A DNA stretch of 5,408 bases from Desulfobulbaceae bacterium UBA5628 (GTDB lineage: Bacteria > Desulfobacterota > Desulfobulbia > Desulfobulbales > Desulfurivibrionaceae), in assembly GCA_002421565.1 (NCBI GenBank), contig DIKC01000171.1, positions 1-5,408 of the forward strand, read 5' to 3'. The position numbers were made by a program, and so were the translations under genes. The notes under the pieces are model-generated. The model saw only the letters and a list, made by a program, of their open reading frames with translations, was not told the DNA's origin and made no database searches. Below are positions 1 to 5,408 of this stretch, one piece after another. The stretch's first letter is position 1. Every line of letters starts with the position of its first letter.

Positions 1-273
<273 letters not shown>

Positions 274-303
274 TCACTCTGTTGTTTAATGTCGTTGAAG
301 GTC

Positions 304-594
304 TTACTTTTCCACCACGCCGAGGATGTCATCCTCGCGCATGATCAGGTGTTCCTCGCCGTCGATCTTGACCTCGGTGCCGCCGTACTTGGAAAAGAGC
401 ACCCGGTCGCCGGCCTTGATTTCCGGCGCGATCCGCTCGCCCTTGTCGTTGAGCTTGCCGTGGCCCACCGCCACCACCATCCCCTCGGCCGGTTTTTCCT
501 TGGCAGTGTCGGGAATGATGATCCCGCCCTTGGTTTTTTCCTCTCCTTCCAGTCGTTTGACCAGAATCCGATCGTTCAACGGACGAATCTTCAT
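304..594 (-). CDS. groES: Co-chaperonin GroES (Hsp10)
   Basis: GroES forms the seven-subunit lid that closes the GroEL cavity during ATP-driven folding in the cytosol. The 96-residue product has the usual family length. It starts [14 protein letters not shown]. The mobile loop lies at about residues 16-32 and contains the hydrophobic GroEL-binding patch GGIIIP (23-28). The PDTAKEKP segment follows at 28-35, then the beta-barrel motif [12 protein letters not shown] (61-72) and the C-terminal DDILGVVE (88-95). The start was set at the ATG at 594. The frame also opens two codons earlier with TTG at 600, but GGAGG (601-605) abuts that TTG and sits an ideal 6 nt before the ATG. groEL follows after 42 nt. 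Upstream are a heat-shock-type promoter and a GC-rich leader hairpin, described separately. No key region is missing. Confidence 0.98.
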   Translation of the reverse strand: MKIRPLNDRILVKRLEGEEKTKGGIIIPDTAKEKPAEGMVVAVGHGKLNDKGERIAPEIKAGDRVLFSKYGGTEVKIDGEEHLIMREDDILGVVEK

Positions 595-600
595 GGACAA

Positions 601-605
601 CCTCC
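601..605 (-). promoter_or_regulatory. groES ribosome binding site that decides the start codon
   Basis: The minus strand reads GGAGG here, 6 nt before the ATG at 594 and directly against an in-frame TTG at 600. The spacing favours the ATG and rules out the two-codon-longer protein. Confidence 0.85.
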
Positions 606-640
606 ATCTTGCATTGAATTGATTAGTGGATTGAATTGGC

Positions 641-665
641 GCGGCCCGCTTTGCTTGCGGGCCGC
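641..665 (-). other. Perfect 9-bp hairpin in the groES leader
   Basis: Positions 641-649 (gcggcccgc) and 657-665 (gcgggccgc) are exact reverse complements around a 7-nt loop, so the leader RNA can form a very stable all-GC stem. It ends about 46 nt before the groES start codon. No T-run follows on the minus strand, so it does not look like an intrinsic terminator. A 5'-leader structure that stabilises the mRNA or influences expression is more likely. The promoter-proximal arm GGCGGCCCGC (666-657) occurs again at 705-696, so the third segment (649-641) could pair with either copy. Confidence 0.6.
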
Positions 666-716
666 CCTGGTGCCGACTTTGTTCAGTACCGGGGCGCGGG
701 CCGCCGGTTGTGCCAA

Positions 717-748
717 ACCATAGGGATCACCCTCTTAAAAATCAAGGG
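717..748 (-). promoter_or_regulatory. Predicted groESL promoter, sigma-32-like with an overlapping sigma-70 reading
   Basis: On the minus strand CCCTTGAT (748-741) is followed, after 15 nt, by CCCTATGG (725-718). This resembles the RpoH heat-shock consensus CCCTTGAA, 13-17 nt, CCCCATNT, with 7 of 8 bases matching at -35 and 5 of 8 at -10. The same bases also give TTGATT (745-740), a 17-nt spacer and TATGGT (722-717), a fair sigma-70 promoter. Transcription would start near 709-711, leaving a leader of about 115 nt before groES. An A/T-rich tract upstream (757-779) could serve as an UP element. No CIRCE repeat (TTAGCACTC-N9-GAGTGCTAA), the operator for HrcA, is visible, so RpoH-type rather than HrcA control is inferred. 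Confidence 0.55.
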
Positions 749-770
749 CCGGGGGGTAAAAAATTTTTCT

Positions 771-793
771 AAAGAAAAACCGGTGGTTACCGG
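771..793 (-). terminator. Putative intrinsic terminator of ilvE
   Basis: Just after the ilvE stop the minus strand reads CCGGT-AACC-ACCGG (793-780), a 5-bp GC-rich stem with a 4-nt loop. It is followed by TTTTTCTTT (779-771). The stem is short, so termination may be partial. A second AT-only inverted repeat, 764-770 with 773-779, overlaps the T-run. The hairpin begins 3 nt beyond the stop codon, which fits an end to the ilvE transcript before the groES promoter. Confidence 0.5.
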
Positions 794-795
794 AA

Positions 796-1863
796 TCAAA
801 TTGGGACCACCCAGCCGTGGGGGTCGGGCCGACGGCCGTATTGGATGGCGGTCAGCTCGTTGAACAAGCGCTGGGCCAGCTCTCCGGTCTTGCCGCCATT
901 GATCAGGCAATCCCGCCCCTGGTAATGAAGGGAGCCCACCGGCGAAATCACCGCCGCGGTGCCGGTGCCGAAGACCTCCCGCAGGGCGCCGGTTTCATTG
1001 GCGGCCAGCACCTCGTCGATGGTGATCGGCCGTTCCTCCACCGCGATCCCCCAGTCGGCGACCAGGCGCAGCACCGAATCGCGGGTGATCCCCGGCAGGA
1101 TGCTGCCGGCCAGGGGCGGGGTGACCAGGCGGTCGTTGATCATGAAAAAGATATTCATGGTTCCGACTTCCTCGATATAGCGCCGCTCCTTGGCATCGAG
1201 CCAGAGCACCTGGGTGAAGCCGCGCTGCTGGGCCTCCACCGCCGCCATGATACTGGCCGCGTAGTTGCCGGCGGTCTTGGCCTCCCCCACTCCCCCGGCC
1301 ACCGCCCGCACATACTGGTCGGTGACGTAAATTTTGACCGGGTTGAAGCCCTCGGGATAGTAGGCCCCCACCGGACAGAGGATGATGAAGAAAAGATACT
1401 GCCGGGCCGGGCGCACTCCCAGCCCGGCCTCGGTGGCGATCATGGTCGGGCGGATATAGAGGGACGCACCCTCGGCGGCCGGCACCCAGGCGGCATCGGC
1501 CCGCACCAGTTGCCGCAGGCCGTCCAGGGCGACCTCCTCGGGCAGGGTCGAGCTGCACATCCGGGTGGCGGAACGATTCATCCGGCTGAAATTGGCCTGG
1601 GGCCGGAAGAGGTAAAGTTGGTCGCCCTCCCCCCGGTAGGCCTTCAACCCTTCAAAAATTGCCTGCCCGTAATGGAGGACCATGGCCGCCGGATCAAGCT
1701 GAAAGGGGCCGTAGGGGCGCACCTCGGGATCGTGCCAGCCCTGCTCGGCGTCATAGGGCATGACGAACATGTGGTCGGTGAAAAAACGGCCGAAACCAAG
1801 GGCCTGCTGATCCGGCTTGGGTTTGCGGGCCGTCGCCGGCGCCGTCTCGGTTTTGATTTGCAT
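796..1863 (-). CDS. ilvE: Branched-chain amino acid aminotransferase, class II (BCAT) type
   Basis: This PLP enzyme of fold type IV moves the amino group between glutamate and the keto acids of leucine, isoleucine and valine, the last step of their synthesis, in the cytosol. The 355-residue product fits the longer class II BCAT family, which includes the eukaryotic enzymes. Visible motifs are FEGLKAYRG (70-78), SLYIRPT (134-140), and EAKTAGNYAAS (194-204) with the PLP-binding Lys196. EEVGTMNIFF (231-240) carries the conserved Glu at about 232, and GTGTAAVISPVG (299-310) is the cofactor phosphate loop. The frame is open upstream to an ATG at 2043, but that stretch is intergenic in character. 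The ATG at 1863 has GGAG (1873-1876) 9 nt upstream and gives the family length. ilvE diverges from the transporter gene and stops about 200 nt before groES. No leader peptide rich in Ile, Leu or Val, and no T-box, was seen. D-amino-acid transaminase or 4-amino-4-deoxychorismate lyase are unlikely given the EVGTMN and FEGLKAYRG motifs. Confidence 0.95.
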   Translation of the reverse strand: MQIKTETAPATARKPKPDQQALGFGRFFTDHMFVMPYDAEQGWHDPEVRPYGPFQLDPAAMVLHYGQAIFEGLKAYRGEGDQLYLFRPQANFSRMNRSATRMCSSTLPEEVALDGLRQLVRADAAWVPAAEGASLYIRPTMIATEAGLGVRPARQYLFFIILCPVGAYYPEGFNPVKIYVTDQYVRAVAGGVGEAKTAGNYAASIMAAVEAQQRGFTQVLWLDAKERRYIEEVGTMNIFFMINDRLVTPPLAGSILPGITRDSVLRLVADWGIAVEERPITIDEVLAANETGALREVFGTGTAAVISPVGSLHYQGRDCLINGGKTGELAQRLFNELTAIQYGRRPDPHGWVVPI

Positions 1864-1889
1864 GATTATCGACTCCGACTGAACTCTTT

Positions 1890-1911
1890 CCCTGCGCTCC
1901 CCCTGCGCTCC
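1890..1911. repeat. Perfect 11-bp tandem duplication in the ilvE 5' leader
   Basis: The unit ccctgcgctcc occurs at 1890-1900 and again at 1901-1911 with no gap or mismatch. It lies in the non-coding gap between the divergent ilvE and transporter genes, about 27 nt upstream of the ilvE start codon. Flanking CTCTTCC and GGAAAGAG on the minus strand could pair around it with one bulge. It may be a recent slippage duplication; a role as an operator is possible but nothing else supports it. Confidence 0.6.
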
Positions 1912-2041
1912 AAAAGGAAGAGAATATAGCGGAGATTCCAAGATTTTAAAATAACTTATTTTGCTTGGCGTCAGCGGGCGGGATTGTGTAGAGTGACGGG
2001 AAAAGAATCCTTCAACCACAGGTTTTTCCGGGACTCTCATC

Positions 2042-3124
2042 ATGCACGAAACCCCGCCTTCGACAATGGTGCTGCGCTATTTCCTGCTCCTCTTCCTGAT
2101 CGCCATCCTGATGATGGGGCGGATTCTCTGGCCCTTTCTCTCGATCCTCATCCTCTCCTATCTGCTGACCAGCATCTTCCGGCCGCTCTACGCCTTTTTC
2201 AATCGCCTGCTGCCGCCGACCCTGGCCTCGCTACTCACCTGCCTGCTGGTGGTGCTGCTGGTCTTTATCCCCCTGGTCTTTTTCGTGATCAGCCTTTCCC
2301 AGGAAGCCTTCAATCTCTATGAATGGGGACGGGGAGCCGGGGCTACCCTGGCCCATAAATTACAGGTCTTCCAGGAAACCCCCCTCTTCGGGCGGGTGCG
2401 GGAAATTGCCGCCACCTTCGGCTTCTCCCTCGATCCGGAAAACATCAGCCGCTTTTTGACCGATCTCGCCCGCAAGATGGGGCTCTTCCTTTACAACCAG
2501 GCCAGTTCCTGGGCCGCCAATCTGCTCCAGTTCATCTTCAGCTTTTTCATCATGATCCTGACTATTTTCTTCCTGCTCATCGATCATGACCGGTTGCTCA
2601 ACTACATCCTTCGCCTCTCGCCCCTGCCCGACGACCAGGAACGGCGGCTCTTCACCAAATTCGACGAAATCGCCGGGGCGGTGCTGATCGGCAACGCGAT
2701 CAGCGGGGTGATCCAAGGGGTGATCGGCGGCATCCTTTTTGCCGTGTTCAACCTCGGCTCGCCGGTGTTGTGGGGCGGTTTGATGGCGGTTCTCGCCTTT
2801 CTCCCGATCTTCGGGATCGGCCTGGTGATGGTGCCGGCCGCCCTGGTTCTGATTTTCAAGGGCAGCCTGGCCAGCGGCCTCTTTCTCTTCGGGGTTTACG
2901 TGGTGGTCACCCTGACCATCGAATATCTGCTCAAACCGAAAATGGTGGGCAGCCAGGTCAAGATGCATACCCTGCTGGTCTTTCTCAGCATCATGGGCGG
3001 GCTGAGCGCCTTCGGGGTGCTGGGGATCATCTACGGGCCGCTGATCATCACCGCCTTCCTCACCCTGGCCGATATCTATCTCGCCAGCTACGACAAATAC
3101 GTCAAACTCGCCAAGGCGGACTGA
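2042..3124 (+). CDS. AI-2E/PerM-family (UPF0118) membrane transporter
   Basis: This is a polytopic inner-membrane protein of 360 residues, the usual length for the family (PF01594). Members have been linked to export of autoinducer-2 (TqsA), to cation/proton antiport or to unknown substrates, so the cargo cannot be read from sequence. Hydrophobic segments lie at roughly 11-30, 31-52, 61-86, 157-182, 212-235, 240-275, 276-296 and 309-345. A soluble stretch at about 87-156 follows the third segment, as is typical. Family hallmarks are ALIGNAISGVIQG-like GAVLIGNAISGVIQG (212-226), FLPIFGIG (253-260), and LLKPKMVGSQVKMHTLLVF (296-314) followed by GGLSAFGVLGIIYGPLI (319-335). The ATG at 2042 gives the expected N-terminus but has only a weak GGGA upstream; an ATG at 2066 has no better site. 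The stop overlaps the start of the sensor kinase (TGATG), indicating an operon. Confidence 0.9.
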   Translation: MHETPPSTMVLRYFLLLFLIAILMMGRILWPFLSILILSYLLTSIFRPLYAFFNRLLPPTLASLLTCLLVVLLVFIPLVFFVISLSQEAFNLYEWGRGAGATLAHKLQVFQETPLFGRVREIAATFGFSLDPENISRFLTDLARKMGLFLYNQASSWAANLLQFIFSFFIMILTIFFLLIDHDRLLNYILRLSPLPDDQERRLFTKFDEIAGAVLIGNAISGVIQGVIGGILFAVFNLGSPVLWGGLMAVLAFLPIFGIGLVMVPAALVLIFKGSLASGLFLFGVYVVVTLTIEYLLKPKMVGSQVKMHTLLVFLSIMGGLSAFGVLGIIYGPLIITAFLTLADIYLASYDKYVKLAKAD

Positions 3125-5037
3125 TGGCAAGCCCCTACCGGCGGCTCAATCTCCATACCCTGGCGGCGGCGGCCGGCTGGCTGCTGCTGATCGCCGGGGC
3201 GATGCTCCTGGCCCGCCAGGCCGAAATCAGCCAGCTCCACAATCTGGCGGAAAACACCGCCCGGGCCCATTTTTACAAGGATCAAGCCTTCCGGTTATGG
3301 GCCGCCTCCCACGGCGGGGTCTATGTTCCGGCCGATGCACGCACCCCGCCCAATCCGATTCTTGCCCATGTTGCGGAGCGGGATATCTTCACCCCCTCCG
3401 GCCGTTCCCTCACCCTGATGAATCCGGCCTACATGCTTCGCCAGATGATGGGCGAATATCGCGGCCTCTATGGCACCCAGGGTAAAATCACCTCCCTGAA
3501 CCCGATCAACCCCGGCAATGCCCCGGATCAATGGGAACGGGAGGCCCTCCTCGCCTTTGCCCAAGGGGCGGAAGAGCTGATGGAGTACACCGAGATCGAC
3601 GGCCAGCCCCATCTCCGTTTGATGCGGCCGATGATCACCGAGGTTGAATGCCTCAAATGCCATGCCCGGCAAGGTTACCAGCCCGGCGATATCCGGGGCG
3701 GGGTGGGAGTGGCGGTACCGCTGACCCCCTTTCTGGCGGAAGCCGCCAAAACTACTCGCAAATTGGCCGCCATTTTCATTATGATCGGAGCGGTGGGGCT
3801 GGCTCTTATCGGATTCTTCCATCTCCGCGGCCGCCAGCGGATCAGCGAACAACTGGCCCATCAGGCCCAGCAGCAACTCATGGAAAACCGCCTCCGCCAG
3901 GCCCAGAAAATGGAAGCGATCGGCACCCTGGCCGGAGGCATTGCCCACGACTTCAACAACATTCTCACCCCGATCATGGGCTTTGCCGAACTCGCCCTCC
4001 ACAATCTGCCGCCGGATTCGCCCTCGGCCGGCGATCTCAAACAGGTGGTCAAGGCAGCCGGCCGGGCCCGGGATCTGGTACGCCAGATCCTTGCCTTCAG
4101 CCGCCGCGGCGACCAGGAAAGCCGGCCGCTCAAACCGGACCTGATCGCCAAGGAGGCCCTTAAGCTGCTGCGGGCCACCCTCCCCAGCACCATTGAAATC
4201 CGCCAGGATATTCCCGCCGATTGCGGGGCGGTGCTGGCCGATCCGGCTCAGTTCCATCAGGTGCTGATGAACCTCTGCACCAACGCCTTTTACGCCATGC
4301 GGGAAAAAGGCGGGGTGCTGGCGGTGGGGCTGGAGAAAATCTCCCTCACCGAGCAGGATGTCCGCTTCAAGGGGATGGCCCTGACCCCGGGCCCTTATCT
4401 CAAGATTGAAATCAGCGATACCGGCGGAGGCATGGAGCGGGCGGTAATGGAACGGATTTTCGAGCCCTACTTCACCACCAAGCCCCTCAATGAAGGCACC
4501 GGCCTGGGGCTGGCGGTGGTGCACGGCATCGTCCACCAGTACGGCGGCCACATTTCAGTTTACAGCGAACCGGGCCAGGGCACCACCTTCCATGTCTATC
4601 TGCCCTTGGTCGAAACGGAAGCGGGCGGGGCGGAGGCGGCGGTCGATGGCGGCCTGCCCCTGGCCCGTAACCATGAACGGATCCTGGTGGTGGATGACGA
4701 ACCGGTGATTACCAGTATGCTACGCAATATGCTGGAATATCTCGGTTACCGGGTCACCGCCCTGACCGATGCCAGGGAGGCGGCCCGGCTGTTGCGGGAA
4801 CAGCCGGGCGACTTCAACCTCCTGATCACCGACATGACCATGCCCCATCTCACCGGCGCCGAGTTGGCCAAGCAGGCCCTGGCCGCCGAGCCATCCCCGC
4901 GGGTGATTCTCTGCACCGGTTTCAGCGAGTTGATCAATCAGGAAAAAAGCCGGGCCTTGGGAATCCACGCCTTTGTCATGAAGCCGGTCACCCTCCAGAG
5001 CCTGGCCCGCACCATCGACCAAGTCTTAAACGGTTAG
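3124..5037 (+). CDS. Membrane hybrid sensor histidine kinase with haem-c-type DUF3365 (Tll0287-like) periplasmic domain
   Basis: The protein has 637 residues. A signal anchor (about 13-31) is followed by a periplasmic DUF3365/Tll0287-like domain (about 45-200). Its family motifs are HGGVYVP (63-69), TLMNPAYMLRQ (97-107), SLNPINP (124-130), LRLMRPMITE (164-173) and RGGVGVAVP (191-199). C176-L-K-C-H180 is a CxxCH site for covalent haem c. A second membrane segment (about 214-233) and a short Gln-rich helix lead to HisKA with the phospho-accepting His275 in GGIAHDFNNI. The HATPase_c domain shows the N-box (Asn387), SDTGGGM (431-437), FEPYFTTK (446-453) and EGTGLGL (457-463). A C-terminal receiver (about 519-635) has the acidic pair Asp524/Asp525, phospho-acceptor Asp570, Thr598 and Lys620, all intact. 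There is no HPt and no DNA-binding output domain. The ATG overlaps the transporter stop by one base and AAGG (3113-3116) sits 7 nt upstream. A redox, gas or haem-linked signal is inferred; ligand and partner regulator are unknown. Confidence 0.93.
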   Translation: MASPYRRLNLHTLAAAAGWLLLIAGAMLLARQAEISQLHNLAENTARAHFYKDQAFRLWAASHGGVYVPADARTPPNPILAHVAERDIFTPSGRSLTLMNPAYMLRQMMGEYRGLYGTQGKITSLNPINPGNAPDQWEREALLAFAQGAEELMEYTEIDGQPHLRLMRPMITEVECLKCHARQGYQPGDIRGGVGVAVPLTPFLAEAAKTTRKLAAIFIMIGAVGLALIGFFHLRGRQRISEQLAHQAQQQLMENRLRQAQKMEAIGTLAGGIAHDFNNILTPIMGFAELALHNLPPDSPSAGDLKQVVKAAGRARDLVRQILAFSRRGDQESRPLKPDLIAKEALKLLRATLPSTIEIRQDIPADCGAVLADPAQFHQVLMNLCTNAFYAMREKGGVLAVGLEKISLTEQDVRFKGMALTPGPYLKIEISDTGGGMERAVMERIFEPYFTTKPLNEGTGLGLAVVHGIVHQYGGHISVYSEPGQGTTFHVYLPLVETEAGGAEAAVDGGLPLARNHERILVVDDEPVITSMLRNMLEYLGYRVTALTDAREAARLLREQPGDFNLLITDMTMPHLTGAELAKQALAAEPSPRVILCTGFSELINQEKSRALGIHAFVMKPVTLQSLARTIDQVLNG

Positions 5038-5408
5038 GGCCGGGACGCGACGGTTTCCTTGAGGACGGCGGCCAGTTCGGCCAGTTCAAAGGGTTTGTTG
5101 AGGGTGGCGTTAAAACCGTATTCAGCCGGACGGGCCATGATCGGATCGTTGGAGTAGCCGCTGGCCACGATGATTTTGGCCTCGGGATCCTGCTCCCGCA
5201 GCTTGCTTGCCGCCTCCTTGCCTCCCATGCCGCCGGGCACGGTGAGATCCATGATCACCGCGTCAAAGGGGGCGGGGCCGACCATTGCTTCCCGGTACTG
5301 CTCGAGAGCCTCGCTCCCGTCCGCCGTCAGGGCCGACTGATAGCCGAGATGGCTCAACATCCCTTGGACGATCTCCCGCACCATTTCCTCATCATCCATG
5401 ACCAGAAT
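5034..5408 (-). CDS. C-terminal receiver domain of a response regulator or hybrid kinase, partial at window edge
   Basis: The 124 codons visible encode a complete CheY-like receiver ending in a stop at 5034-5036. The frame is open to the window edge and reads ILVMDDEE, the classic first strand of a receiver, so the ATG at 5399 lies inside this strand and is not the true start. Counting from that Met, the acidic pair is Asp2/Asp3, the phospho-acceptor is Asp51 in VIMDLTVPGGMGG, Ser80 is in IIVASGYS and Lys102 is in LNKPF. The VPGGMGGKEA loop is typical of receivers at the end of PAS-containing hybrid kinases in Desulfobacterota, so this is probably the tail of such a kinase. A single-domain regulator starting just outside the window is the main alternative. 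The gene converges on the neighbouring kinase, the stops overlapping at 5034-5037. Confidence 0.88.
   Translation of the reverse strand: MLVMDDEEMVREIVQGMLSHLGYQSALTADGSEALEQYREAMVGPAPFDAVIMDLTVPGGMGGKEAASKLREQDPEAKIIVASGYSNDPIMARPAEYGFNATLNKPFELAELAAVLKETVASRP

Noticed and set aside
595..795. HrcA/CIRCE operator before groES
   Set aside because: Neither TTAGCACTC nor GAGTGCTAA, nor a close variant in the right arrangement, is present.
1923..1928. TATATT on the minus strand as the ilvE -10 box
   Set aside because: It is well placed, but no convincing -35 element lies 16-18 nt upstream, so it is not listed as a feature.
817..1929. A 370-codon open frame on the plus strand, antisense to ilvE
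   Set aside because: ilvE has full-length BCAT motifs in the opposite frame; the antisense translation is Gly/His-rich and resembles no family I know.
1961..1992. TTGCTT with a downstream TGTAGA as the transporter promoter
   Set aside because: Spacing is about 20 nt and the -10 match is poor; a real promoter must be in this gap but I cannot place it.
1864..2043. A 60-codon N-terminal extension of IlvE from the ATG at 2043
   Set aside because: It would overlap the divergent transporter start, contains the tandem repeat and probable promoter sequence, and adds residues not found in the BCAT family.
2770..3123. N-terminal extension of the kinase frame upstream of the ATG at 3124
   Set aside because: The frame is open but overlaps the conserved end of the transporter; the extension is Gly/Arg/Asp-rich and would bury the signal anchor. 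The ATG at 3124 has a good ribosome binding site.
2360..3130. A 256-codon open frame on the minus strand, antisense to the transporter
   Set aside because: The product is extremely rich in Glu, Asp, His and Gln, the usual mirror of hydrophobic membrane-protein codons.
3295..4551. A 418-codon open frame on the minus strand, antisense to the sensor kinase
   Set aside because: It lies wholly opposite a kinase with every catalytic motif intact; its translation shows no recognisable domain and is rich in Gly, His and Gln, as expected from reading GC-rich coding DNA backwards.

Overview
This 5.4-kb window is GC-rich bacterial chromosome. It carries one complete chaperonin gene and part of another, an amino-acid aminotransferase, a membrane transporter and two-component signalling genes. 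The best guess at source is a Desulfobacterota (former Deltaproteobacteria) species. The reasons are the GC-rich coding sequence, a sensor kinase with a c-type haem motif in a DUF3365/Tll0287-like domain, hybrid kinases with the DLTVPGGMGG-type receiver, and a class II branched-chain aminotransferase. This assignment is inferred from protein style only; there is no marker gene such as rRNA.

The left part (1-1863) is all on the minus strand. Reading in the direction of transcription it holds ilvE (1863 to 796), then a terminator-like hairpin. Next comes a roughly 200-bp control region with a heat-shock-type promoter and a structured leader. groES (594 to 304) and the first 87 codons of groEL (261 to the window edge) follow. 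groES and groEL form the usual two-gene chaperonin operon. ilvE probably has its own transcription unit.

The right part (2042-5037) is on the plus strand and diverges from ilvE across a 178-bp gap. An AI-2E/PerM-family membrane protein is followed, with a TGATG stop/start overlap, by a membrane hybrid histidine kinase. This kinase has a periplasmic haem-c sensor domain, a HisKA/HATPase core and a C-terminal receiver. The overlap implies co-transcription and translational coupling.

At the right edge (5034-5408) a minus-strand gene ends in a receiver domain. Its stop overlaps the kinase stop by 3-4 bases, and its reading frame stays open past the window edge. It is most likely the tail of a second hybrid kinase or a response regulator.

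Most of the window is ordinary core gene content. The parts worth a second look are the haem-binding kinase coupled to a transporter, the compact terminator/promoter/leader region before groES, and the two receiver-ended genes converging with no room for a terminator.
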